From positions 1 through 31,041 of the forward strand of contig JAOUIN010000004.1 of assembly GCA_029883965.1 (NCBI GenBank): DNA of 31,041 nucleotides, in the 5' to 3' direction. This document shows, in pieces, positions 15,542-24,316 of this stretch. Numbering within the stretch: the stretch's first letter is position 1; each line of letters begins with the position of its first letter. The position numbers were made by a program, and so were the translations under genes. Origin of the DNA: Betaproteobacteria bacterium. GTDB taxonomy: Bacteria > Pseudomonadota > Gammaproteobacteria > Burkholderiales > SG8-41. Below the pieces are notes generated by a model. It worked only from the letters and a program-made list of their open reading frames with translations. It did not search any database and was not told the origin of the DNA.

Positions 15542-17215
15542 TCAGTCCGTAACTGCGCCCTTGCTGGCGGTCGAGACCAGTCGCGCGAATTTGGCGAGCA
15601 CGCCGCGGGTGTAACGCGGCTTCGGTTGTTTCCATTTCTTTTTGCGCGCGGCGAACTCTTTCTTCGTGATATGCAGTTCGATCAGCAATCTGTGCGCGTC
15701 GATGGTGATGGAGTCGCCTTCTTTCACCAGCGCAATCGGGCCGCCCTCGAATGCTTCCGGCGCGACATGGCCGACTACCATGCCCCAGGTGCCGCCGGAG
15801 AACCGGCCATCGGTAATCAGGCCCACGGACTCACCCAGACCCTGGCCGATCAACGCGCCGGTGGGCGCGAGCATTTCCTGCATGCCCGGTCCGCCTTTGG
15901 GACCCTCATAGCGGATCACCAGCACATCGCCCGCCTTGATTTTTTTGGCCATGATGGCTTTCATGCACGCGGTCTCGGAATCAAACACGCGCGCCGGTCC
16001 GGTGATCTTCGGTGACTTCAGACCCGTGATCTTGGCGACGCAGCCTTCGGGTGCGAGGTTGCCTTTGAGGATGGCCAGATGGCCGTGCCTGTACATCGGA
16101 TTCGACCACGGGCGGATGACATCCTGGTTCGCGCGCGGGGCATCGGGCACGTTCTTCAATTCCTGCGCCAGCGTTTTGCCGGTGATGGTGATGCAGTCAC
16201 CGTGGATCAAGCCCTGCTTCAGCAGCATTTTCAGCACCTGCGGCACGCCGCCGGCACGATGGAAATCCACCGCCACATATCGGCCTGACGGTTTGAGGTC
16301 ACACAATACCGGCACTTTTTTCCGCATGCGCTCGAAATCGTCTATGGTCCATTTGACGCCTGCCGCATGGGCGATTGCCAGATAGTGCAGCACGGCGTTG
16401 GTTGAGCCGCCGGTGGCCATGATCAGCGCCACCGCGTTCTCGATGGATTTGCGGGTGACGATGTCGCGTGGTTTGATGTCCTGCTTGATCGCATTCACGA
16501 GTATGCGGGCAGACTCGGCCGCCGAATCTGCTTTTTCCGGATCGGGCGAGGCCATCTGCGACGAACCGAGGGCGCTCATGCCCAGTGCTTCGAATGACGA
16601 CGACATGGTGTTGGCGGTGTACATGCCGCCGCAGGCCCCTACCGACGGACAGGCGTTTTTCTCGATGCCGACGAAATCTTCTTCGTTCATCTTGCCCGCG
16701 GCAAAACTGCCGACGGCTTCGAACGCACTGACGATCGTCAGGTCCTGGCCTTTCCATTTGCCCGGCTTTATCGTGCCGGCATAGACGTAGATGCCCGGCA
16801 CATTCATCCGCAGCATCGCGATCATGCCGCCCGGCATGTTCTTGTCGCAGCCGCCGCAGACCAGCACACCGTCCATGGCCTGGCCGTTGACCGCGGTTTC
16901 GATGCAGTCGGCAATGACTTCGCGCGACACCAGTGAATACTTCATGGCTTCGGTGCCCATGCCGATGCCGTCGGTAATCGTGGGCACGCCAAACACCTGC
17001 GGCATCGCGCCGGAAGCTTTGAGTGCGTCGATTGCGCGGTCGACCAGCGGCTGGATGCCGGCATTGCAGGGGTTCATCGTTGAATGTCCGTTGGCGACAC
17101 CGACGATGGGTTTTTCGAAGTCGCCGTCACCGAAGCCCACGGCTCGAAGCATCGCGCGGTTGGGTGAGCGTGCGACGCCGGCGGTGATCAGGTGGCTGCG
17201 TTTGTTCAGTGGCAT
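15542..17215 (-). CDS. ilvD: Dihydroxy-acid dehydratase IlvD
   Basis: An iron-sulfur enzyme that dehydrates 2,3-dihydroxy acids to 2-oxo acids, the third common step of Ile and Val synthesis. With the start at 17215 it has 557 residues. The three cluster cysteines are visible: C50 in MNPCNAG, C123 in GGCDKNMPGG and C195 in GACGGMYTANTM. The C-terminal half has LAPTGALIGQGLGESVGLITDGRFSGGTWG. The length is close to the shorter class usually associated with a [2Fe-2S] cluster rather than the 616-residue E. coli [4Fe-4S] enzyme; that is an inference. The start at 17215 has GGAG eight bases upstream, whereas the frame's 17245 start has nothing comparable. It is divergent from lgt. Confidence 0.96.
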   Translation of the reverse strand: MPLNKRSHLITAGVARSPNRAMLRAVGFGDGDFEKPIVGVANGHSTMNPCNAGIQPLVDRAIDALKASGAMPQVFGVPTITDGIGMGTEAMKYSLVSREVIADCIETAVNGQAMDGVLVCGGCDKNMPGGMIAMLRMNVPGIYVYAGTIKPGKWKGQDLTIVSAFEAVGSFAAGKMNEEDFVGIEKNACPSVGACGGMYTANTMSSSFEALGMSALGSSQMASPDPEKADSAAESARILVNAIKQDIKPRDIVTRKSIENAVALIMATGGSTNAVLHYLAIAHAAGVKWTIDDFERMRKKVPVLCDLKPSGRYVAVDFHRAGGVPQVLKMLLKQGLIHGDCITITGKTLAQELKNVPDAPRANQDVIRPWSNPMYRHGHLAILKGNLAPEGCVAKITGLKSPKITGPARVFDSETACMKAIMAKKIKAGDVLVIRYEGPKGGPGMQEMLAPTGALIGQGLGESVGLITDGRFSGGTWGMVVGHVAPEAFEGGPIALVKEGDSITIDAHRLLIELHITKKEFAARKKKWKQPKPRYTRGVLAKFARLVSTASKGAVTD

Positions 17216-17278
17216 GAGTATTCTCCAGTGGGAAGGCAGCGCCATGACATTTCACGGCGTGCGCCGATGCGGGACACG

Positions 17279-17284
17279 TATAAT
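17279..17284 (+). promoter_or_regulatory. Possible -10 element upstream of lgt
   Basis: A perfect TATAAT occurs 62 bases before the lgt start, in the 131-bp ilvD-lgt divergent interval. No good -35 lies 16-18 bp upstream, so an activator or another sigma factor may be involved, or the match may be chance. Confidence 0.35.
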
Positions 17285-17346
17285 GAGGCCGACATTTTAT
17301 CGTATCCCCGTAATTATCCGTTTCGTTTTTCCATCGGCTTTCCCGA

Positions 17347-18129
17347 ATGCTAGTACATCCTCAGTTTGACCCGATCGCGCTGCAACTCGGGCCCGTGGCC
17401 CTGCGCTGGTACGGGCTGATGTACCTGCTTGGCTTTGCGCTGATCTGGCTGCTCGGCCGCTATCGCATCGATCGCAATCCCGGCAGCGTCTGGACGCGCA
17501 ACGACCTCGACGATGCGCTTTTTTTCGGCATCCTCGGTACCATCCTTGGCGGGCGCCTGGGCTATGTGCTGTTCTACAAATTCGGTGATTACGTTGCGGC
17601 ACCGTGGAAGGTGTTTTATGTCTGGGAAGGCGGCATGTCATTTCATGGCGGCTTTCTCGGCGTGGTCATCGCAATGATCTGGTTTGCCCGCAGCCGCCGC
17701 CAGGACTGGCTGCGGATCACCGATTTCATCGCACCGCTGGTGCCGCTGGGGCTGGCGGCCGGGCGCATGGGCAATTTCATCAACGCCGAACTGTGGGGCA
17801 GGCCGACCGACCTGCCGTGGGCGATGGTGTTTCCGAACGTCGACAATCTCGCGCGTCATCCGTCGCAGCTTTACGAATTTGCGCTGGAAGGCATCGCGCT
17901 GTTTGCCATTCTGTGGTGGTTTACGCAGAAGCCGCGTCCACGCGGCGCGGCGTCGGCGTTGTTCCTGATCGGCTACGGCGTATTCCGCTTCGGCGTCGAA
18001 TACACACGCGAACCCGACAGTTTTCTCGGACTGCTGGCGCTGGGCCTGACCATGGGGCAGTGGTTGTCGCTGCCCATGGTCGCTGGCGGTGCCGCGCTGC
18101 TGGTCTGGGCCTGGACCCGCCCGCGCTGA
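17347..18129 (+). CDS. lgt: Prolipoprotein diacylglyceryl transferase Lgt
   Basis: An inner-membrane enzyme that moves diacylglycerol from phosphatidylglycerol to the lipobox Cys of prolipoproteins, the first step of lipoprotein maturation (the LivK-type lipoprotein here would be a substrate). It has 260 residues with about seven membrane segments. Functional residues equivalent to E. coli H103, R143 and R239 are visible as H100 in SFHGGFLG, R140 in the Lgt signature GRMGNFINAELWGRPTD, and R221 in VEYTREPD. The N-terminus MLVHPQFDPIALQLGPVALR is standard. The ribosome site is weak. It converges with the SapC-like gene, with 3 bp between stops. Confidence 0.96.
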   Translation: MLVHPQFDPIALQLGPVALRWYGLMYLLGFALIWLLGRYRIDRNPGSVWTRNDLDDALFFGILGTILGGRLGYVLFYKFGDYVAAPWKVFYVWEGGMSFHGGFLGVVIAMIWFARSRRQDWLRITDFIAPLVPLGLAAGRMGNFINAELWGRPTDLPWAMVFPNVDNLARHPSQLYEFALEGIALFAILWWFTQKPRPRGAASALFLIGYGVFRFGVEYTREPDSFLGLLALGLTMGQWLSLPMVAGGAALLVWAWTRPR

Positions 18130-18132
18130 GAG

Positions 18133-18918
18133 TCAGTTCAGCTTCGCCGGATTCGCGTTTCCGGTGTTATTTGCAGACCTGCCATGCTGCGCTCTGCGGT
18201 CGAGCAGGCGCTGGAAATTGTTCAGCGACAGCAAATGCACATAGGTTCGCGACAGCATGCCGTTTTGCGCCAGCTCTTTCAGCTTGTCCGCCGGCAGCGC
18301 ATGCAGGCGTTCTTCGGAAACACGGTACATGCCGGTCACTGTAATCGGGGCTTCCCCCTGCGGTGACGCCTGTGCGGCAAACGTTTCCAGTAGTTGCAGG
18401 CTGTGCAGGGTCCGGCACATTTCCTCGGTGCGCGCCAGGTCAGCCTCGAATTCGAACAACAATTTGCGCAACCGGTCCCAAACCGGAAGCGGCTCACCCT
18501 GATCATCGTAAAGCGCATCGCCTTTAGGCTTCAGGGCGCGTTTTTCGACGCAGGCGATCCGTTCGGCCTTTTCCTTGCCGTCAACGGTCACCCGGGTCAT
18601 ACAGAATGGATAGCGGCGCACATACGCGGGCAAATAGGCCTGCGCGTCCCAGGTATCGTCCATTGTTACAAACAGGTTTTTCTGCGGTTCGACGCCAAGA
18701 ATCGCCATGGCTACGAAACTGGCGCCGCCGTCCCCCGAGATGAAGGCGATCGGATAATCATGGGCGGCGATTGCAAATTCAGTAAATGACAGCGGCAAAG
18801 CGTTCAGATTGCGAAACAGCACCGGGAGCTTGCGCTCTCCCGGAAGCAGTACCTTGTGCGTCTTGGCCAGCGGTACGATTTCCTGATAACCATAGGGCGG
18901 CTTGATATCCAAGGTCAT
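18133..18918 (-). CDS. SapC family protein
   Basis: A 261-residue protein that looks like the SapC family (named after a Campylobacter S-layer-associated locus; biochemical role unknown). Family-like segments are LPLSFTEFAIAAHDYPIAFI near residues 41-60, FVAMAILGVEPQKNLFV, WDAQAYLPAYVRRYPFCM (about 91-108), and a C-terminal LPADKLKELAQNGMLSRTYVHLLSLNNF. There is no signal peptide or membrane segment, so it is probably cytoplasmic. A GGGGG tract ends only two bases before the ATG. The gene stands alone, read from its own promoter divergent to the tRNA. No S-layer gene is in view, so the family name should not be read as function. Confidence 0.82.
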   Translation of the reverse strand: MTLDIKPPYGYQEIVPLAKTHKVLLPGERKLPVLFRNLNALPLSFTEFAIAAHDYPIAFISGDGGASFVAMAILGVEPQKNLFVTMDDTWDAQAYLPAYVRRYPFCMTRVTVDGKEKAERIACVEKRALKPKGDALYDDQGEPLPVWDRLRKLLFEFEADLARTEEMCRTLHSLQLLETFAAQASPQGEAPITVTGMYRVSEERLHALPADKLKELAQNGMLSRTYVHLLSLNNFQRLLDRRAQHGRSANNTGNANPAKLN

Positions 18919-18942
18919 TTCCCCCGAATGAAATGGACGTTG

Positions 18943-18970
18943 ATTATAGACCGCGCAACCCGTGTGGCAG
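18943..18970 (-). promoter_or_regulatory. Promoter of the SapC-like gene
   Basis: On the minus strand CTGCCA (18970-18965), a 16-bp spacer and a perfect TATAAT (18948-18943) would start transcription near 18936, about 18 nt before the ATG. It is back to back with the tRNA promoter, with only 6 bp between the two -35 boxes. Confidence 0.6.
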
Positions 18971-18976
18971 CTGGAT

Positions 18977-19005
18977 TTGCCGCCTGCGCGGCAAGCGGGT
19001 AAAAT
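18977..19005 (+). promoter_or_regulatory. Promoter of tRNA-Ala
   Basis: TTGCCG (18977-18982), a 17-bp spacer and TAAAAT (19000-19005). The discriminator after the -10 is GC-rich (CGCGCCC), as expected for a stable-RNA promoter under stringent control. The mature tRNA starts 14 bases downstream of the -10. Confidence 0.75.
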
Positions 19006-19019
19006 CGCGCCCTCTTTTA

Positions 19020-19095
<76 letters not shown>

Positions 19096-19102
19096 AAAAG
19101 AC

Positions 19103-19130
19103 TAAGCCGCCGCAAGGCGGCTTATTGTTT
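19103..19130 (+). terminator. Intrinsic terminator of tRNA-Ala
   Basis: A 9-bp perfect stem TAAGCCGCC/GGCGGCTTA (19103-19111, 19116-19124) with a GCAA tetraloop, followed by TTGTTTT. It begins 8 bases after the tRNA CCA end. Confidence 0.85.
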
Positions 19131-19430
19131 TGCGCGGCGAGGCGCTAACGTCATCGTATGCTTGTCGCGGATCGGCAATTTCCGGATTCTGGACGGCGGT
19201 TTTCCCAACAGCACTGCCCGGCCATTGCAGTGATCATCATGCCCGGCGCGCATCGTTTCGAACCGGTTGATGGGTCGCTGCATCGCATGTGCATGCTGTG
19301 GCGGAGCATGGCCGGGCGGCGCGTACTTCTGTAAGCTAGAACTGTCGCAGGTAACCTCGGCAGCGACAAGTAACAATAAATATCAATAACAACAATATCT
19401 TAATTTTTATCCCATAAAGCGCATACCGAT
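19131..19430. other. Intergenic region before the DUF47-pit genes; no supported gene
   Basis: About 300 bp without a convincing gene. The first 200 bp are GC-rich and contain a short plus-strand reading frame of 58 codons (19158-19334) that I do not recognise. The last 60 bp are strikingly AT-rich (CAATAAC-type runs). A 6-bp inverted repeat TGTCGC/GCGACA with a 14-bp spacer lies at 19343-19368 and could be an operator. No clear -35/-10 pair and no Pho-box direct repeat were found. Confidence 0.5.
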
Positions 19431-20066
19431 ATGGCCACTTTGTTCTCCAAATTGATGCCTCGCGAGGGTCGGTTTTTTGATTTTTTCAATGCCCACGCAT
19501 TGCATATCGTCGAAGGCAGCGCGGAACTGGTCGGATTGATGTCCAATCTGGCCGATGCGGAACGATACACGCGACGCATCGATGATGCCGAGCGCGCAGC
19601 CGACAAGGTCACCCACGAAACGCTGCTGGTACTGCACAGCACGTTCATCACACCGATTGATCGTGATCAGATCCATCATCTGATTACCAGCATGGACGAC
19701 ATACTGGATCTGATCCAGGACGTGGCCGAATCGCTGCTGCTCTACGATATCCGGCGCGGCACGCCCGAAGCAGAACAATTGGCGCAGATCTGTCACATGT
19801 GTTGTGAGCGGGTGAAAACCGCCGTCGGCCTGCTGGCCAATCTCAGCGCGCCGCAGGCCATACTCAAAACCTGCGAGGAAATAGACCGTCTGGAGTCCGA
19901 TGCCGATCGCGTGATGCGCTCGGCCATGTCGCGGCTGTTCCGGGACGAATCGGACCTCAAGCAGGTGTTCAAGCTCCGCTCGGTTTATCTGTTACTGGAG
20001 GAAATCACCGACCGCTGCGAAGATGTCGCGAACATCATCGAGGGCATAGTGCTCGAGCATTCCTAG
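19431..20066 (+). CDS. DUF47 family (PhoU-like) Pit accessory protein
   Basis: A 211-residue, all-helical cytoplasmic protein of the DUF47/PhoU-like family, usually encoded just before Pit-type phosphate transporters and thought to regulate them. Typical features are FFDFFNAHA near the N-terminus, the acidic metal-binding helices RRIDDAERAADKVTHETL (about 47-64) and EEIDRLESDADRVMRSAMSRLF, and a closing EEITDRCEDVANIIEGIVLEH. The ATG at 19431 has no Shine-Dalgarno, only an AT-rich leader. The pit gene starts 10 bp after its stop, so the two form an operon. Confidence 0.92.
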   Translation: MATLFSKLMPREGRFFDFFNAHALHIVEGSAELVGLMSNLADAERYTRRIDDAERAADKVTHETLLVLHSTFITPIDRDQIHHLITSMDDILDLIQDVAESLLLYDIRRGTPEAEQLAQICHMCCERVKTAVGLLANLSAPQAILKTCEEIDRLESDADRVMRSAMSRLFRDESDLKQVFKLRSVYLLLEEITDRCEDVANIIEGIVLEHS

Positions 20067-20076
20067 GCTGTTGCAT

Positions 20077-21087
20077 ATGGATACCGTAAGCATCAGCCTA
20101 GACGTCGTCGTACTGCTGGTCGTTGTCGCACTGGCGTTCGATTTCATGAACGGTTTCCACGACGCCGCCAATTCGATCGCGACCGTGGTATCGACGCGCG
20201 TGCTCAAACCCTATCAGGCGGTGATCTGGGCGGCGTTTTTCAACTTTGTCGCGCTGTTCATATTCAAACTCAAGGTGGCGGCAACCGTCGGGCAGGGCAT
20301 TATCGACGGCTCGATTGTTGATCACCACATCGTGTTCGGCGCGCTGATCGGCGCCATCGTCTGGAACATACTTACCTGGTACTACGGCCTGCCCTCGAGT
20401 TCGTCGCATGCACTGATCGGCGGATTGATCGGTGCCGCAGTTGCAAAAAGTGGGTTTTGGGCCTTGCAGAGCGCCGGCATATACAAGACGCTGATATTCA
20501 TTGTGATTTCGCCGATGCTGGGTTTCCTCCTCGCGGGGCTGCTGATGGTCGCTGTTTCCTGGATTTGCCGGCGGAGTACGCCGGCCCGTGTGGATCGCTG
20601 GTTCCGGCGGCTCCAACTCTTGTCCGCGGCGATGTACAGCATCGGCCACGGCGGCAACGATGCCCAGAAAACCATCGGCATCATTATGATGCTGCTGATA
20701 GCGGCCGGGCATATGGCACCGCAGGACGAGATTCCCGTGTGGGTGGTGGTTTCCTGTTACGCGATGATCGCCCTGGGCACCATGTTCGGTGGCTGGCGCA
20801 TCGTCAAAACCATGGGGCAGAAGATCACCAAGTTGAAGCCGGTGGGCGGTTTCTGCGCGGAAACGGGAGGTGCCATGACGCTGTTTCTGGCAACAGGCCT
20901 CGGGATCCCCGTGTCGACCACGCACACCATTACCGGATCCATCGTTGGCGTGGGCTCCACGCAATCCGTATCTGCCGTGCGCTGGGGCGTGGCCGGCAAC
21001 ATTGTGCTGGCGTGGATACTGACCATACCGTGCTCGGCCGCGATTGCGGCGATCGCGTGGTGGGCGAGCTTCAGCCTGTTTCCCTGA
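20077..21087 (+). CDS. pit: Inorganic phosphate transporter, Pit family
   Basis: A low-affinity proton-coupled phosphate (metal-phosphate) symporter in the inner membrane, 336 residues. The two inverted family signatures are visible: FDFMNGFHDAANSIAT (about 21-36) and YSIGHGGNDAQKTIGI (about 187-202). About ten membrane segments, the PSSSSHAL loop and a matching VSTTHTITGSI complete the PiT pattern. It is shorter than E. coli PitA (499) because it lacks the large central loop, as is usual for Pit proteins paired with DUF47. A TTG at 20071 is in frame, but the ATG at 20077, with AGG nine bases upstream, is preferred. Confidence 0.94.
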   Translation: MDTVSISLDVVVLLVVVALAFDFMNGFHDAANSIATVVSTRVLKPYQAVIWAAFFNFVALFIFKLKVAATVGQGIIDGSIVDHHIVFGALIGAIVWNILTWYYGLPSSSSHALIGGLIGAAVAKSGFWALQSAGIYKTLIFIVISPMLGFLLAGLLMVAVSWICRRSTPARVDRWFRRLQLLSAAMYSIGHGGNDAQKTIGIIMMLLIAAGHMAPQDEIPVWVVVSCYAMIALGTMFGGWRIVKTMGQKITKLKPVGGFCAETGGAMTLFLATGLGIPVSTTHTITGSIVGVGSTQSVSAVRWGVAGNIVLAWILTIPCSAAIAAIAWWASFSLFP

Positions 21088-21108
21088 ACACAACGGTGCG
21101 AGTAAACG

Positions 21109-22250
21109 ATGAGTGCCCCCAACGAAAATGACCATACCGCGCTGCTTGCACAGAGTGTGGGCGATTTTGTGCAACATGGAGCGGATTTGCCGCGCGTACG
21201 TGCGCTGGCGCAAACTCGCGCCGAATTCGATCGTGCACAGTGGCAGCAGTTGGCGGAACTGGGCTGGCTGGGTGTGCTGGTGCCTGAGGATTGCGGCGGC
21301 CTCGGCCTGGGTTTGGCCGAGGCTGCAATCGTGGCCGAAGGCATCGGTCGCGCGCTCACCCCCGAACCGTATACTGCCGTTGCAGTGCTCGCGGCGCGCG
21401 TGCTGGAGCAGTCGGCGGACTCCGCACTGCGCAACGAATTGCTCCGGGGTCTGGTTGGCGGTGAACAAGTGCCGGTCGTTGCCTGGCAGGAGCAGCCTGA
21501 TGATTTCGCCGGCCTGCAGGTGGCAACCACGGCCACTCCATTCGAAGGCGGGTATCGCGTCAGCGGTGAAAAACAGTTTGTCGGCGGCGCTGCCGGCGCG
21601 AATGGCTACCTTGTGACGGCACAGTCGCCGGATGGACTGCAGCTGATGTGGGTCCCGCGCGACGCGGCCGGCTGCGCCACCGGCCTGGTGCCGCTGGCGG
21701 ATGGCCGCAATTATGGCGCGGTCACGCTGCAGGACGTGGCGGTGCCGCGCGAGAACGTGCTCGCATCCGGTGCCGCGGCCCGCGCTGCGCTGTCCTGCGC
21801 ACTGGACCATGCGGCAGCCGTTGCGTCGGCCGAACTCGTAGGCATGATGAAGCGCACGCACGAGATGAGCCTCGATTACCTGAAAACACGGGTGCAGTTC
21901 GGCAAGGCAATCGGCAGCTTCCAGGTTCTGCAGCACCGCACGGTTGATCTGCATATCCAGCAGGAGCTCGCCGATGCCGTTCTGAGCGAGGTGGTGGCAC
22001 AACTGGACCTTGCGCCGGACGCTGTCACGCGCGCGCTGGCAGCCAGCCGAGCCAAATCGCGTTGCGCCGACGCGGCGCTGGCGATCACCCGCGCAGCCAT
22101 TCAGTTTCATGGTGCGATCGGTTTCACCGAAGATTGCGATGTGGGGTTGTATGTGAAGCGCGCGATGACCGTCGCCGCGTGGCTGGGCAACGGCCGGGCG
22201 CATCGCGTGCGTTATGCGGCACTCGCGGCGCAATCGCAGCGGGAGGCGGC

Positions 22251-22254
<4 letters not shown>
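21109..22254 (+). CDS. Acyl-CoA dehydrogenase, small-subunit-like
   Basis: A 381-residue FAD-dependent acyl-CoA dehydrogenase fold: N-terminal helical domain with LAELGWLGVLVPEDCGGLGL (about 43-62), a beta domain with VSGEKQFVGG, and a C-terminal helical domain with FGKAIGSFQVLQHR (residues about 264-277) and IQFHGAIGFTEDCDVGLYVKR. The usual catalytic Glu in the C-terminal YEGTxEIQ segment is missing: here the region reads AAWLGNGRAHR. Such subunits commonly pair with a second dehydrogenase in heteromers (PimC/PimD-like or steroid side-chain ChsE-like); the next gene, overlapping by ATGA, is the obvious partner. The substrate is unknown. Confidence 0.88.
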
Positions 22255-23402
<1,148 letters not shown>

Positions 23403-23423
23403 CCGTGGTGCATCGCAAGCTGA

Positions 23424-23450
23424 TGACGAAGTTGCGTAGCGCAAGCGTCA
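23424..23450. other. Small hairpin between convergent genes
   Basis: TTGCG-TAG-CGCAA (23432-23444) with an outer pair TGACG/CGTCA (23424-23428, 23446-23450) and small internal mismatches. It lies between the acyl-CoA dehydrogenase and TPR gene ends. There is no U-tract, so a terminator role is only possible. Confidence 0.35.
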
Positions 23451-23477
23451 TTGCCAGGACAGTGTTTGCCCGCCCGG

Positions 23478-23813
23478 TCAGAGGGGGCCGGTAGATTTTT
23501 TAGCAATACGCCTCAGGAACACGGTCATTTCCCTTGCCGCCTGATGGTCCCCGCGCTTTTCGGCTACCGTTATGCCGGTGCGCCACGCATCTGCCGCACC
23601 GATCGCGTCATTGGAAGATTCCAGCGCATGTCCCAGCAGCTTCCATGCTGCGGAATAGTGCGGGTCGTGCCGTACCGCCGCGCGCAGGTGTTCCGCGGCC
23701 TCGACGGCATCATGTTCCTTCAGCAGGGCGTTGCCCAGGCTGTAACGCAGTAGCGCGTCATCGCGGCCCGAAGCCAGCATTTTGAGCAATACGGTGACCT
23801 GCGGACCGGTCAT
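23478..23813 (-). CDS. Small TPR-repeat protein
   Basis: A 111-residue protein made of two to three tetratricopeptide repeats: RYSLGNALLKEHDAVEAAEHL (about 23-43) and AAWKLLGHALESSNDAIGAAD (about 55-75) fit the TPR pattern, followed by a basic tail (FLRRIAKKSTGPL). There is no signal peptide, so it is probably cytoplasmic and acts in protein-protein contacts; no specific partner is evident. The frame stays open far upstream, but that extension is antisense to ridA, and TPR similarity begins after the ATG at 23813. No clear Shine-Dalgarno supports this start, so it is uncertain. It is divergent from ridA. Confidence 0.75.
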   Translation of the reverse strand: MTGPQVTVLLKMLASGRDDALLRYSLGNALLKEHDAVEAAEHLRAAVRHDPHYSAAWKLLGHALESSNDAIGAADAWRTGITVAEKRGDHQAAREMTVFLRRIAKKSTGPL

Positions 23814-23837
23814 GACAGGAAAGTCGGAGGTGATGCG

Positions 23838-23866
23838 TTGAATTCTCGCGAGATGCGCTTCATGAT
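23838..23866 (+). promoter_or_regulatory. Possible promoter of ridA-recG
   Basis: TTGAAT (23838-23843), a 17-bp spacer and CATGAT (23861-23866), each matching four of six consensus bases, lie about 45 bases before the ridA ATG in the 96-bp divergent interval. Confidence 0.35.
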
Positions 23867-23909
23867 AGCGCAGTCCATTTACGGCATCCAATTGAAGCAG
23901 GAGTAACTG

Positions 23910-24299
23910 ATGAGCAAACAAGCTTTGCATACTGCGGCCGCGCCTGCGGCGATCGGGACTTATTCGCAGGCCGTGCGCTGTGGCGATACGGTTTATCTTT
24001 CCGGACAGATCGGGCTGGATCCCGCGACCATGCAAATGGCCGACGGCATCGATGCACAGATCAAGCGGGTGTTCGAAAACCTGAAGGCGGTTGCGGTTGC
24101 GGCCGGCGGCGACATGGATGATTTTGCCAAGGTCAACGTCTACCTGACGGACCTCGGTCATTTCGCCAAGGTCAACGAAGCCATGGCCGCCTGCTTTAAA
24201 GAACCGTACCCTGCGCGCGCCGCCATCGGCGTTGCCAGTCTGCCGCGCAACGCTCTGGTCGAGGTCGACGCCGTCATGTACAAAGTGCAGCCGCGCTGA
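23910..24299 (+). CDS. ridA: RidA family reactive enamine/imine deaminase
   Basis: RidA hydrolyses reactive 2-aminoacrylate-type enamines/imines released by PLP enzymes such as threonine dehydratase, protecting Ile synthesis and other PLP enzymes. It has 129 residues, standard for this trimeric family. Motifs are AAPAAIGTYSQAV, VYLSGQIGLDP, VNVYLTDL and the active-site PARAAIGV with Arg103, followed by E118 in LVEVDAVM. An AGGAG lies about seven bases before the ATG. It is 17 bp upstream of recG and probably co-transcribed with it. Confidence 0.95.
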   Translation: MSKQALHTAAAPAAIGTYSQAVRCGDTVYLSGQIGLDPATMQMADGIDAQIKRVFENLKAVAVAAGGDMDDFAKVNVYLTDLGHFAKVNEAMAACFKEPYPARAAIGVASLPRNALVEVDAVMYKVQPR

Positions 24300-24316
24300 C
24301 GCGTCGAACCGACGCC

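Noticed and set aside
19158..19334. A 58-codon plus-strand frame after the tRNA terminator
   Set aside because: No ribosome site, no recognisable sequence and rather many Cys, Met, His and Arg; it is possible as a small protein but not supported.
19335..19430. A PhoB box upstream of the DUF47-pit genes
   Set aside because: Only one CTGTCGC half is present; the second direct-repeat half at 11-bp spacing is missing.
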